NCBI RefSeq assembly: GCF_012927085.1
Contig: NZ_JABBFX010000001.1
Coordinates: 2,666,001 to 2,730,000, forward strand
Direction of reading: 5' to 3'
Origin: Ramlibacter agri
GTDB lineage: Bacteria; Pseudomonadota; Gammaproteobacteria; Burkholderiales; Burkholderiaceae_C
DNA length: 64,000 bases
The position numbers and the translations under genes are program-made. The stretch's first letter is position 1. Every line of letters starts with the position of its first letter. Below are positions 7,757 through 16,214 of this stretch, in pieces. Below the pieces are notes generated by a model. The model made no database searches. It saw only the letters and a program-made list of their open reading frames with translations, and had not been told where the DNA came from.

Positions 7757-8437
7757 ATGAGCCTCACCAACCTGAACAGCCTGGCCTATGAGGGCATCTG
7801 CGAGCTGATCGAGCAGCGCGGCCTGACCACGAACGACCGGCTGCCCAGCGAAGTCGAGATGGTGAAGCTGCTGGGGATCTCGCGGCCCATCCTGCGCCAG
7901 GCCCTGGAGCGCCTGAAGTCGGAAGGACGCCTGTACGCTGTGCGCGGCTCGGGCAACTACGTCGGCAGCAAGCTCGGCGTCTCGCCGCTCAGCTTCGGGC
8001 CCTTCGGCGAGCTCGACGACCTGAAGCGCTTCATGGAATTCCGCCTGATCCTCGAAGGGGAAGCGGCCGCACTGGCCGCCGTGTCCGCCAATGCCGAGGC
8101 CGTGGAGCTGGTGACGAAGCGCCGGCTGCAACTCGACGCCCGCCTGGCCTTGCAGGAGCACGCCCTCGAGGAGGACATCGCCTTCCACATGGCGGTGGCG
8201 GCGGCCTCGGGCAACCGCTATTTCGAGCTGGCCACGGCGGCCTGCATGGAGCAGATCCGCGTCTCGATCCAGATGACGAAGGACATCCTCCAGCGCGCGC
8301 CGGCGGTGCGCGCCAACTACGTCAGTGAGGAGCACCGGCTGATCGACGAGGCGATCCGTTCGGGCGATCCGGCGGCCGCGCGCAATGCGATGATCAAGCA
8401 TCTGCGCCGCGGCCTGGTCCGCTTGTTCGGCGGTTAG
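7757..8437 (+). CDS. GntR-family (FadR/FCD subfamily) regulator
   Basis: This 226-residue regulator has an N-terminal winged HTH (LPSEVEMVKLLGISRPILRQA) and an FCD effector domain (EFRLILEGEAAALAA, EDIAFHMAVA, EEHRLIDEAI). It is divergently arranged with the Ldh2-type dehydrogenase, its most likely target. I see no strong palindrome in the 61-bp gap. It overlaps the convergent LysR gene by 4 nt at the stops. Confidence 0.85.
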   Translation: MSLTNLNSLAYEGICELIEQRGLTTNDRLPSEVEMVKLLGISRPILRQALERLKSEGRLYAVRGSGNYVGSKLGVSPLSFGPFGELDDLKRFMEFRLILEGEAAALAAVSANAEAVELVTKRRLQLDARLALQEHALEEDIAFHMAVAAASGNRYFELATAACMEQIRVSIQMTKDILQRAPAVRANYVSEEHRLIDEAIRSGDPAAARNAMIKHLRRGLVRLFGG

Positions 8438-9321
8438 TCGAATCCCGCCAGGATCGCGCCGCGTACTTCGGCGGCCAGGCTGTTGCGGCCTCCGCGCCGC
8501 CAGGCCAGGTGCAGTTCCGCATGCAGTTCCGCGCCATCGGCCAGCGCACGGAACGACACGCCCTCGAAGCGCAGCCGCATCGAAGACTGCGGCACCAATG
8601 CGAGCCCCAGGCCGGAGTCCACCAGCGAAAGGATGGTATGGGTGTGGCTGAGGGACTGCACCACCTCCGGCGCGATGCCCTCGGCGCGCAGGCGGCCCGC
8701 CACCAGCTCGTAGAGATAGCGCGATTCGGCAGGGCTGAATTCGATGAAGGCCTGGCCTGCCAGCGCGGACAGCGCCACCGGCCCTTCGCCGGCCAGCGCA
8801 TGGCCGGCCGGAATCGCCAGCACCATGGGTTCGCGCAGCAGCACCGCGGATTCGACGTAGCTGCGCGGCGTGAAAGGCCGCACCACCGCCAGGTCGATGC
8901 GGTCCGCGCCCAGCGCTTCGAGCTGGTCGTCGGTCTGCATCTCGCGCAGGGCCAGGTACACCTCCGGCAGCGTGCCGCTGACGGCGGCCAGCAGCCGCGG
9001 CAGCAGCGCGAAGCCGGCCGGCGGCACGAAGCCCAGGGTGACGCTGCCGGCGTCGGCCCGCATGGCGCGCCGCGCCGCCAGGGTGGCGGCCTGGGCCCGG
9101 CGCAGGATGTCCTCGGCCTCGCGCAGGAAGGTGGCGCCCGCCAGGGTCAGCCGCACACTGCCGCCCGAGCGCTCCAGCAGCTGCACGCCCAGCTCGTGCT
9201 CCAGCAGCTGGATCTGCCGGGTCAGCGGCGGCTGGGTCATGTGCAGCAGGGCGGCGGCCCGGCCGAAATGCAGTTCGGTGGCGACGGCCACGAAGCAGCG
9301 GAGTTGGGAGAGCTGGAACAC
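8434..9321 (-). CDS. LysR-family transcriptional regulator
   Basis: This is a 295-residue LysR regulator. The N-terminal HTH (HFGRAAALLHMTQPPLTRQI) is followed by the two-lobed substrate-binding domain. The start is GTG at 9321. It is divergent from the DapA-family gene at 9416, the classical arrangement for a LysR activator and its target. That enzyme's substrate or product may be the co-inducer. Confidence 0.88.
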   Translation of the reverse strand: MFQLSQLRCFVAVATELHFGRAAALLHMTQPPLTRQIQLLEHELGVQLLERSGGSVRLTLAGATFLREAEDILRRAQAATLAARRAMRADAGSVTLGFVPPAGFALLPRLLAAVSGTLPEVYLALREMQTDDQLEALGADRIDLAVVRPFTPRSYVESAVLLREPMVLAIPAGHALAGEGPVALSALAGQAFIEFSPAESRYLYELVAGRLRAEGIAPEVVQSLSHTHTILSLVDSGLGLALVPQSSMRLRFEGVSFRALADGAELHAELHLAWRRGGRNSLAAEVRGAILAGFD

Positions 9322-9357
9322 GATCCAGATCTTGTATCACGGCATTGCCTCATTGGA

Positions 9358-9387
9358 TTGGACGCCGGCGCTCCGCCTGCCTAGAGT
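9358..9387 (+). promoter_or_regulatory. Candidate sigma-70 promoter of the DapA-family gene
   Basis: TTGGAC (9358-9363), an 18-bp spacer, then TAGAGT (9382-9387), followed by AGGAG at 9404-9408 and the GTG start at 9416. It lies in the gap shared with the divergent LysR gene. The match to consensus is only moderate. Confidence 0.35.
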
Positions 9388-9415
9388 CGGCGGCTATTTC
9401 GTCAGGAGACATCGC

Positions 9416-10333
9416 GTGAGTTCTTTCCAAGGTCCGGCGCTGCGCAAGGCGCTCGATGGCATTTCGGGCATCCTCGTCACCCCCTTCGACGCCGCCGACC
9501 AGCTGGCGCCCGGGCCGCTGCAGCCCGTGGTCGACCGCGCCGTAGACGCCGGCGTGCACGTGCTGGTGGCCAACGGCAACACCAGCGAGTTCTACGGCCT
9601 GGAGGCCGCGGAAGCCGAGCGCATGGTCCATGTGGCGGCCGAATGCGTCCGCGGCCGCGTGCCCCTGCTGGGCGGCGTGGGCCGCAGCGTGCACGAGGCG
9701 CGCGCGCTGGCCCAGGCCTCGGCCCGCGCCGGCGCCGACGCGCTGATGGTGCACCAGCCGCCGGATCCCTTCGTCGCGCCGCGCGGCGTGGTCGACTACG
9801 TGAAGCGCATCGCCGAAGCCGGCGACGGCCTGCCGCTGGTGCTGTACCTGCGCAACGACAACATCGGCCTGAAGACCATCGAGGCGCTGTGCCGGCTGCC
9901 CCAGGTGATGGGCGTGAAGTGGGCCTCGCCGACGCCGATGGTGCTGGCCGAGGCGATCCGCCGCACCGCCGACCTGGGCCTGGCCTGGGTGGGCGGGCTG
10001 GCCGAAGTCTGGGCGCCGCCGCTGTATGCGGTGGGCGCGCGCGGCTTCACCTCGGGCCTGATCAACGTGCTGCCGCAACGCTCGGTGGCCATCTACAACG
10101 CGCTGGAGGCGGCCGACTACCCGCTGGCCATGCGCCTGATCGCCGAGATGCTGCCCTTCGAGGACCTGCGCGCGCAGGAGAACAACGGCACCAACGTCAC
10201 GGTCGTGAAGTCCGTGCTGCGGCTCATGGGCAACGACTGCGGCGCCACCCGGCCGCCGTCTGCGTGGCCGCTGTCGGACGCCGCACAAGCCGACCTGCAG
10301 AAGCTGCTGGGCGGCTGGAAACTGCTTGCCTGA
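9416..10333 (+). CDS. DapA-superfamily dehydratase/aldolase, probably 5-dehydro-4-deoxyglucarate dehydratase
   Basis: This 305-residue class I aldolase-fold enzyme has the Schiff-base lysine in VMGVKWASP (about K168) and the conserved Tyr in VLYLRND (about Y144). The pyruvate-site loop ANGNTSEFYGL replaces the usual GTTGE motif. I chose the GTG at 9416 because AGGAG lies 7 nt upstream and the fold begins there. In an island with a galactarate/talarate-type dehydratase, the likely reaction is decarboxylating dehydration of 5-keto-4-deoxyglucarate to 2,5-dioxopentanoate, but aldol cleavage cannot be excluded. The 2,5-dioxopentanoate dehydrogenase needed next is not in the window. Confidence 0.75.
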   Translation: MSSFQGPALRKALDGISGILVTPFDAADQLAPGPLQPVVDRAVDAGVHVLVANGNTSEFYGLEAAEAERMVHVAAECVRGRVPLLGGVGRSVHEARALAQASARAGADALMVHQPPDPFVAPRGVVDYVKRIAEAGDGLPLVLYLRNDNIGLKTIEALCRLPQVMGVKWASPTPMVLAEAIRRTADLGLAWVGGLAEVWAPPLYAVGARGFTSGLINVLPQRSVAIYNALEAADYPLAMRLIAEMLPFEDLRAQENNGTNVTVVKSVLRLMGNDCGATRPPSAWPLSDAAQADLQKLLGGWKLLA

Positions 10334-10337
10334 AGAC

Positions 10338-10468
10338 GCTCCCTAGCACACGCGCGCCGGACCGATTCTCACAGCCAACGTGGAGAACGCTGTGGACAAG
10401 CGTGTGAAGTATTCGCGCAAGCCGCGCCGGCATTGGCTTTCCACGGACTGCCTGTTCCTTGGGCAGCG
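10338..10468 (+). repeat. Intergenic repeat copy B (about 130 bp)
   Basis: This is the second copy of the element at 231-360, in the same orientation and again starting directly after a plus-strand stop codon (10333) in a gap between convergent genes. The identical 27-nt core is at 10380-10406, with TGTGGACAA inside it. The remainder of the gap to 10503 shows nothing I can name. Confidence 0.7.
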
Positions 10469-10503
10469 GCTTGCGGGCGGCTGACGGGCGCGCCCGGCGC
10501 CGC

Positions 10504-11523
10504 TCAGCGGCGCGCTGCGGCCTCCGGCGTAAGCGCGGACAACTCCAGCCCCCGCACCAGGGCCACGAGCACATCCAGCCGGGGGCAGGGCGTGCCCGTG
10601 GCGCGGGCGAAGGCCTGCACCTGGCCGAGGATGGCTTCGACTTCCATGGTCCGGCCGCCCAGCACATCCTGCAGCATGGAGGGCCGGATCTCGGCGGCCT
10701 GGCTGCCGTCCGTGGCCGCGCCGAGGCGGGGCGCGGCCTTGGCGATCTCCACCTGGTCTGACAGGTCCGTTCCGTCCGCGGCTGCAATGGCGGCCACTTC
10801 CTCGACGATGCCGGCGCACAGGGCTTCCAGCTCCGGGACGCGCGCGAGTCCGCTCACCGGCAGGCGGGTCAGGGCACACAGCGAATTCAAGGGCACGTTG
10901 CGCAGCAGCTTGGTCCACGCGCTCTTGCGGATGTCGGCCACCGCTTCGGCCTGCAGCTGCGCGGCATTCAACAGCGCGATGACCGCGGCCAGGCGCGCGC
11001 TCCGCGTGCCATCGGGTTCGCCCAGCAGCCAGCGGTTGTTGGCCACGTGCCGGATCACCCCGGGCCGCACCACCTCATTGGCGGAGTAGATGACGCATCC
11101 CAGCGCGCGCTGGGGACCGACGTGGGTCCACAGGGCGGCCAGCGGGTCCAGCAGGGGCAGGGGCGTGCCGGGAGCCTCGGCGCCGCGGTAAGTCCACCAC
11201 CAGGGGATGCCGTTGTTGACGAACACGGTCACGCCCGTTGGAGCCAGCAGGCCCGCGATGTCGCGCGCGGCCGCCGGCTGCGACTGGGCCTTCATGGACA
11301 CGAACACCACGTCCTGCGCGGGCAGGTCCTGCGGCCGGTCGGTGGTAGCGTGCGGCCGCACGGTGAATTGCTCATCGCGCGACAGCAGCGTGAGGCCGTC
11401 AGCCCCGATCGCGCGCAGCTGCTCGCCGCGTGCGACCACGGACACCTCGTGCCGTCCCGCCTGGAGCAGCCGGGCCGCGAGGTGGCCGCCGACCGCGCCG
11501 GCTCCGAAGACGCAGACCCGCAT
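10504..11523 (-). CDS. Ketopantoate reductase (ApbA/PanE)-family oxidoreductase
   Basis: This 339-residue protein has an N-terminal Rossmann nucleotide site (VFGAGAVGGHLAARL), the family lysine in SAWTKLLRNVPLNSLCAL and the C-terminal ApbA domain. Known members reduce 2-oxo acids such as ketopantoate with NADPH. Here it is the last gene of a minus-strand operon with an RraA-like aldolase (5-nt gap) and a Bug receptor. It therefore probably reduces or oxidises a pathway 2-oxo/2-hydroxy acid and is unlikely to make pantothenate. Its substrate is unknown. Confidence 0.82.
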   Translation of the reverse strand: MRVCVFGAGAVGGHLAARLLQAGRHEVSVVARGEQLRAIGADGLTLLSRDEQFTVRPHATTDRPQDLPAQDVVFVSMKAQSQPAAARDIAGLLAPTGVTVFVNNGIPWWWTYRGAEAPGTPLPLLDPLAALWTHVGPQRALGCVIYSANEVVRPGVIRHVANNRWLLGEPDGTRSARLAAVIALLNAAQLQAEAVADIRKSAWTKLLRNVPLNSLCALTRLPVSGLARVPELEALCAGIVEEVAAIAAADGTDLSDQVEIAKAAPRLGAATDGSQAAEIRPSMLQDVLGGRTMEVEAILGQVQAFARATGTPCPRLDVLVALVRGLELSALTPEAAARR

Positions 11524-11528
11524 GGCCG

Positions 11529-12230
11529 TCAATCGTCGAAGGCGGTGTCGCTCTCGACCAGGCCGAGCTTCGCGTATGCAGCGGCCGCGCCGCTCAGGTC
11601 CCAGAGCACGCCGCCCTCCTGCATCGCCGCCGCGATCTCGTCTTCGCGGCGCATCTTGGCCTTCGCCGCGTTCACCACCGCTTCGGCGTTGCGGCGCGCC
11701 ACCACGACGACGCCGTCGCCGTCGGCCACCACCAGGTCGCCCGGGTTCACGAGCACGTCGCCGCAGGTGACAGGCAGGTTCACGGCGCCGCCCTTGCCCT
11801 TCTCGGCATGGATGGGCCAGACCTTGGTGGCCCACACCGGGAAGCCGAGGCCGGCGACGACATCGATGTCGCGCACGCTGCCTTGCACGACGACGCCGGC
11901 CAGGCCCTTCTGCACGGCATAGCGCGTGGCCACGTCGCCCCATTGCGCCGCGGAAGTTTCGCTCTGGCAGACGACGACCAGCACGTCGCCGGGCTGGGCG
12001 AGGCGCAGGGCCCGGTGCATCATCAGGTTGTCCCCGGGCTGGCACAGCGCGGTGACGGCGGGACCGGCGATCTTGCCCGGCGTGACGCGGCGCATGCGCG
12101 GCGACATCAGTCCCGGGAAGCCCAGGGACGCGGTGCTCTCGTGCAGGTCGGCGACGGTGACGTCGCGGGCTTGCGAGCAGAGTTCGGCGGCAACGCGGTT
12201 GACGCGCAGGTAGACGTTGGGAGTGTTCAT
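11529..12230 (-). CDS. RraA-like / HMG-CHA aldolase-family protein
   Basis: This 233-residue protein of the RraA fold has GPAVTAL, the glycine-rich GDVLVV, and the catalytic-type signature GVVVQGSVRDID. The RDxD arrangement supplies the Arg and Asp used by 4-hydroxy-4-methyl-2-oxoglutarate/4-carboxy-4-hydroxy-2-oxoadipate aldolases for pyruvate enolate chemistry. Its place between Bug and ApbA-like genes favours an aldolase or oxaloacetate-decarboxylase role over RNase E inhibition. The start at 12230 avoids overlap with the upstream Bug stop. Confidence 0.8.
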   Translation of the reverse strand: MNTPNVYLRVNRVAAELCSQARDVTVADLHESTASLGFPGLMSPRMRRVTPGKIAGPAVTALCQPGDNLMMHRALRLAQPGDVLVVVCQSETSAAQWGDVATRYAVQKGLAGVVVQGSVRDIDVVAGLGFPVWATKVWPIHAEKGKGGAVNLPVTCGDVLVNPGDLVVADGDGVVVVARRNAEAVVNAAKAKMRREDEIAAAMQEGGVLWDLSGAAAAYAKLGLVESDTAFDD

Positions 12231-12249
12231 GGCGGGTCGGGCGGCTGGG

Positions 12250-13215
12250 TCAATCAAGCTTGGCGCCGGAGGCCTTGACGACCTTGGCCCATTTCACGAC
12301 GTCGGCTTCCAGGATCTTCTGGAATGCCTGCGGCGACGTGACCATCGCCTCCGCGCCCTGGTCGCGGAAGAAGGCCTGGGATTCGGGCGCGTGCAGGATC
12401 TGCGCGACGTCGGCGTTGACCTTGTCGACGATCGCCTTGGGCATCCCCGCCGGCGCCAGGATGCCCCACCACGGGCTCACGTCGAACTGGGGATAGCCGG
12501 ATTCGGCGATGGTCGGCACGTCCGGCAGGCTGGCATTGCGTTTGACGCTGGACACCGCGATGGGCCGCAGCTTGCCACCCTTGATGAGGGGCAGGGCCGA
12601 TGGCACGGCGGCGAACGCGTTGTCGACGACGCCGGTGCTCACGTCCATCAGCGCGGCCGAGATGGCCTTGTAGGGCACGTGGACCATCTTGATGCCGGCT
12701 TCGACGTTCAGCGATTCCGACAGCAGCTGGTTGATGGACCCGTTGCCGGAAGTCGAATAGGTGACCTTGCCGGGGTTCGCCTTCGCGCGCTCCACCAGGT
12801 CGCGGAAGCTCTGGATGGGCGACTGCGCCGCGACGACGAGGAAGAAGGGCGTGGTGGCGACCGTCGCGACCGTGGAGAAGTCCTTGACGGAGTCGAAGGG
12901 CAACTTCGCGTACAGGCTCTGGTTCACCGCCTGCGAGCCCGCGTAGGTGAACAGCATGGTGTAGCCGTCCGCCGGAGCCTTGGCGACGACGGCCGTGCCG
13001 ATCACGCCCGCGGCGCCGGCCTTGTTTTCCACCACCACGGCCTGGCCCCATTTCTGGCCCAGCTTCTGCGCGATGTAGCGGGCGAAGACGTCCGTCGCGC
13101 CGCCGGGCGCCTGCGGTACGACCAGCGTCACGGGCTTGGTGGGGTAAGCCTGCGCCGCTGCAGTGCCGGCGGCCAGCGCCAGCGCGGCACCCATGACGAA
13201 TGCACGAAGCTTCAT
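12250..13215 (-). CDS. Bug/TctC-family periplasmic solute-binding protein
   Basis: This 321-residue Bug receptor has a signal peptide (ALALAAGTAAAQA) and the motifs LVVPQAPGGATDVFAR, VENKAGAAGVIG and HVPYKAISAA. GGAGACAGG lies just before the ATG, a good ribosome site. It heads the operon Bug, RraA-like, ApbA-like, and lies 85 nt downstream of the LysR gene on the same strand. Its ligand is probably the acid that the two enzymes process (inference). Confidence 0.88.
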   Translation of the reverse strand: MKLRAFVMGAALALAAGTAAAQAYPTKPVTLVVPQAPGGATDVFARYIAQKLGQKWGQAVVVENKAGAAGVIGTAVVAKAPADGYTMLFTYAGSQAVNQSLYAKLPFDSVKDFSTVATVATTPFFLVVAAQSPIQSFRDLVERAKANPGKVTYSTSGNGSINQLLSESLNVEAGIKMVHVPYKAISAALMDVSTGVVDNAFAAVPSALPLIKGGKLRPIAVSSVKRNASLPDVPTIAESGYPQFDVSPWWGILAPAGMPKAIVDKVNADVAQILHAPESQAFFRDQGAEAMVTSPQAFQKILEADVVKWAKVVKASGAKLD

Positions 13216-13300
13216 TTCCTGTCTCCTCTCAGCCGATGTATGCGGCTGGAAGTTTAGGAAGGCCGCGCGCCCCGATTGCTGGAAAAAATTGAGGAATGCC

Positions 13301-14218
13301 TCAAGGAACGCGGACAGTGCGCGCGGCGCGCAGGCTGGCGCCGATGCGCGAAGCCAGCGCCAGGGCCGTCGGGGACAGCTGCGTCCCGCGCAAGGTGATG
13401 ATGCCGACCTTGCGCACGATGGGCGGGTCTTCCAGCGGCATGACGCGCAGCCTGGACTCCAGCTCCGCGGGAATCGCTATCCGCGGCAGCAGCGCGATGC
13501 CCAGCCCCGCGGCTGCGAACGCGGCGACGGTCTGCGGCTGCTGCACTTCGTACTTGAGGAACAGCGAGGTGCCGCTGGCGCGCACCGCGTCGTCGATGGT
13601 CCGCCGCAAGGCGGCCGCGCCCGCCGGCTGGAACATGATCATCGGCTCGCCGGCCAGGTCGCCGATCGACACGCGCCGCTGCCGGGCCAGCTTGTGCGAA
13701 GGCGGCAGCAGCGCGCAGACTTCGTCGTCGAGGAGCGGCTCGAAGGCGAAGTCGCCCATGCCGTCGATGGCGGTGCCCAGCCCGAAATCGACCTCCCTGC
13801 GGCCCACGCTCTCGAATAGTTCGGACTGGACCAGTTCGCGCACCTTCACGGTCACGTCGGGATGGCTGCGGGCGAAATCCAGCAGGATCGCAGGCAGGCG
13901 CGTGGCGGAGATCGCGGGCGAGGAAGCGAACGCGACGACGCCCCGCCGCTCCTGGATGGACTCACGCAGCTGGTCCAGGCCCTGCGCCAGCGTGGCCACC
14001 GCTTCGCGTGCCTTGGCCAGCAGCTGCCGGCCTTCCGCCGTGAGTTCCACGCTCCGGGTCGTGCGGTGGAACAGCGGCACGCCCAGCTGGTCTTCCAGCT
14101 GCTTCACCTGCGTGCTCACGGCCGAAGGCGTCCGGTTGGATTCCTCCGCGGCTTTCCGGAAGCTGCCGTGGTCGGCAACCAGCAGGAAGGCCTGGAGCAG
14201 CTTGAAATTGACGTTCAT
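13301..14218 (-). CDS. LysR-family transcriptional regulator
   Basis: This 305-residue LysR protein has the HTH SFRKAAEESNRTPSAVSTQV and a typical effector-binding domain. It is co-directional with, and upstream of, the Bug/RraA/ApbA operon; this is unusual for LysR, where a divergent target is the rule. Its own promoter region faces the copper cluster at 14360. Confidence 0.87.
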   Translation of the reverse strand: MNVNFKLLQAFLLVADHGSFRKAAEESNRTPSAVSTQVKQLEDQLGVPLFHRTTRSVELTAEGRQLLAKAREAVATLAQGLDQLRESIQERRGVVAFASSPAISATRLPAILLDFARSHPDVTVKVRELVQSELFESVGRREVDFGLGTAIDGMGDFAFEPLLDDEVCALLPPSHKLARQRRVSIGDLAGEPMIMFQPAGAAALRRTIDDAVRASGTSLFLKYEVQQPQTVAAFAAAGLGIALLPRIAIPAELESRLRVMPLEDPPIVRKVGIITLRGTQLSPTALALASRIGASLRAARTVRVP

Positions 14219-14295
14219 CCGGTACGCGTGGCTGAGTGCCCTGCATCATAGGAAATCCAGGGTCCGGCAGCGGCTGTCGGCTCGCGTCGAAGTTT

Positions 14296-14350
14296 TTCCG
14301 GTTCCCCGCAAGCGCGACGGCTTCCGGTTCAGCGGGGCCGAATCTACAAT
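14296..14350 (+). promoter_or_regulatory. Candidate copper-cluster promoter with direct repeats
   Basis: TTCCGGTTC occurs at 14296-14304 and again at 14322-14330, 26 bp apart. The second copy forms a weak -35 placed 17 bp before TACAAT (14345-14350). The first ATG is at 14360, so the leader is very short. The direct repeats could bind a response regulator. I see no CueR-type palindrome. Confidence 0.35.
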
Positions 14351-14359
14351 GCTTCCGCC

Positions 14360-14740
14360 ATGACTCCGATGGTACGGCGGCTCATCACGTGGCTGATGCT
14401 CTTCGCGACGGCATTGTCCAGCGCGGTGCCGTCCTTCGCCAGCCGGGTGTCTCCCGCGGACCTCGCCGCCCTCGGGATCTGCTCCCAAGCGGTGCAGGAA
14501 GCCCGGTTCGGGACTCCCGGGAGCCAGCCGCAGGACGAATCCGGGCCGCTCGGGAGTGATCTCCATCACTGCCCCCTGTGCGCGCCCGCCGCGCATGCGG
14601 CGCTGGCACCTGCACTGTTCCGCGCATCGATTCCTGCTGCAGACTTACCCTTCTTCGCGCTCCCCCGCCTCGACAGTCCCGAGCAGCCCGGATACGCGGG
14701 CTCGATCTGGCTCTCGCGAGGCCCCCCAAGGCAAGCGTAA
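14360..14740 (+). CDS. DUF2946-family protein of the copper cluster
   Basis: This 126-residue protein has an N-terminal membrane/signal segment (LITWLMLFATALSSAVPSFA) and the HHCPLC metal-binding-type motif that marks DUF2946 proteins. These are commonly encoded next to copper-transport genes and are probably periplasmic or membrane-anchored copper binders. It opens a co-directional set with an outer-membrane-type protein, CopC and CopD. Confidence 0.75.
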   Translation: MTPMVRRLITWLMLFATALSSAVPSFASRVSPADLAALGICSQAVQEARFGTPGSQPQDESGPLGSDLHHCPLCAPAAHAALAPALFRASIPAADLPFFALPRLDSPEQPGYAGSIWLSRGPPRQA

Positions 14741-14841
14741 GCGCTTCACGCGCCGTCTCGGTGGCGCCGGCGGATTCCGGCGTCTTTCCTTGTCGTCAGT
14801 GCTCCTCCCAACCCGAGTCGAGCCAACCATGCTTGCCATCC

Positions 14842-15840
14842 ATGAAGAAGCCATCCAGCCTCGCTGCAGCCGGTCGCATGGCCGTGCTCGCCACTCCCGC
14901 ACTATCCATCTTGGCCGCGCTGGCGCTGCTTCCGGCGGCCGCACAAGCGCATGGCTTTGTCGGCCAGCGGTTCTTTCCCGCCACGCTGGCCACCGACGAT
15001 CCCTTCGTCGCCGATGAACTGTCGTTCCCGACGCTCACGTCCACGAGCAGCAACGCCGATGGCGAGACGCCGGCGACGCGCCAGACCGCCCTCTCGATGG
15101 CCTTCGCCCGCCGGATCACGCCCGATTTCGGGCTGGAATTCGGAGCGAACCACCTTCGCATCGCGCCCGACGGCCAACCGGCCGCGCGGGGCTGGGACAA
15201 CGTGTCCATCGGCGCCAAGTACCAGCTCTCTACGAACGAGGCCCACGAATCCATCCTGTCGATCGGTGCCGACTGGGACGTCGGCGGCACCGGCAGCAGT
15301 GCGGTCGGGGCCGAGCGATTCAGCACGGTGACGCCGACCCTGTATTTCGGCAAGGGCTTCGGGGACCTGTCCGCGCCGGCGCTGCGGCCGCTGGCGGTGA
15401 CCGGAACCGTCGGCGTCGCGATCCCGACGCGCGCCAGCACCACGACCACGAGTGTCGATCCGGACACCGGCTCGTCGACGACCGACGTGGAGCACCACCC
15501 GCACGTGCTGAACGTGGGCCTGGCGCTGCAATACAGCCTGCCCTACCTGCAGTCCCAGGTGAAGGACATCGGGCTGGCTGCCCCCTTCGATCGAATGATC
15601 CCCATCGTGGAGTTCACCATGGCCAAGCCGCTGGATCGCGTGGACGATCGCCGATCCACCGGGACGATCAACCCGGGTGTCCTGTGGGCGGGGCAGAAGA
15701 TCCAGCTGGGCCTGGAGGCCGTGATCCCGATGAACAGCCGCAGTGGCCACGGCGTCGGGTTCATGGCGCAGTTGCATTTCTTCCTGGACGACCTGTTCCC
15801 CGGAACCTTCGGTCATCCGTTGTTGGGGGGAACGAGATGA
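14842..15840 (+). CDS. Putative outer-membrane or periplasmic beta-rich protein of the copper cluster
   Basis: This 332-residue protein has a long signal peptide ending at AAAQAHG, followed by alternating polar/hydrophobic strands consistent with a beta-barrel, and a C-terminal aromatic stretch (FMAQLHFFLDD). I cannot assign a named family. It overlaps copC by ATGA, so the two are translationally coupled, and a role in copper tolerance or outer-membrane passage is inferred from that alone. I chose the ATG at 14842 because the signal peptide begins there; the longer frame overlaps the DUF2946 gene. Confidence 0.6.
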   Translation: MKKPSSLAAAGRMAVLATPALSILAALALLPAAAQAHGFVGQRFFPATLATDDPFVADELSFPTLTSTSSNADGETPATRQTALSMAFARRITPDFGLEFGANHLRIAPDGQPAARGWDNVSIGAKYQLSTNEAHESILSIGADWDVGGTGSSAVGAERFSTVTPTLYFGKGFGDLSAPALRPLAVTGTVGVAIPTRASTTTTSVDPDTGSSTTDVEHHPHVLNVGLALQYSLPYLQSQVKDIGLAAPFDRMIPIVEFTMAKPLDRVDDRRSTGTINPGVLWAGQKIQLGLEAVIPMNSRSGHGVGFMAQLHFFLDDLFPGTFGHPLLGGTR

Positions 15841-16196
15841 ACTTCGCGCGATTCTTGGTCGCAAGCTGCCTGGCAGTGGCTGCCCTCAATGCCCATGCGC
15901 ACGCGTTCCTGGAGCGCGCCGAGCCGCGCGTCGGCTCGCAGCTGCAAGCCGCGCCGGTGGAGGTGAAGCTGTGGTTCAGCGAACCGCTCGAGGCCGCATT
16001 CAGCAGCGTGACGGTGACGGATGCGAATGGCCGGCGGGTGGATCGCGCTGACGCACACCTCGACCCCTCCGGCAAAACGCTGTTGCGCGTTTCATTGCAG
16101 CCAATCGGGCCGGGAGCCTACACGGTGCATTGGCGCGCCGTCTCGGTCGACACGCACGTCAGTCGAGGCGACTTTGTTTTCCGGGTCGGCGATTAG
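15837..16196 (+). CDS. copC: CopC-type periplasmic copper-binding protein
   Basis: This 119-residue protein has a signal peptide ending AHA, so the mature protein would start with His, the usual first Cu(II) ligand. The remaining Cu(II)-site residues are in VSVDTHVSRGDF (Asp and His). The middle carries the CopC strand pattern VKLWFSEPLEAAFSSV. It lacks the Met-rich Cu(I) loop of longer CopC proteins. It probably hands copper to CopD encoded next. The start overlaps the previous gene by ATGA. Confidence 0.88.
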   Translation: MNFARFLVASCLAVAALNAHAHAFLERAEPRVGSQLQAAPVEVKLWFSEPLEAAFSSVTVTDANGRRVDRADAHLDPSGKTLLRVSLQPIGPGAYTVHWRAVSVDTHVSRGDFVFRVGD

Positions 16197-16214
16197 GCGG
16201 CCAGTGAGCGCTTC

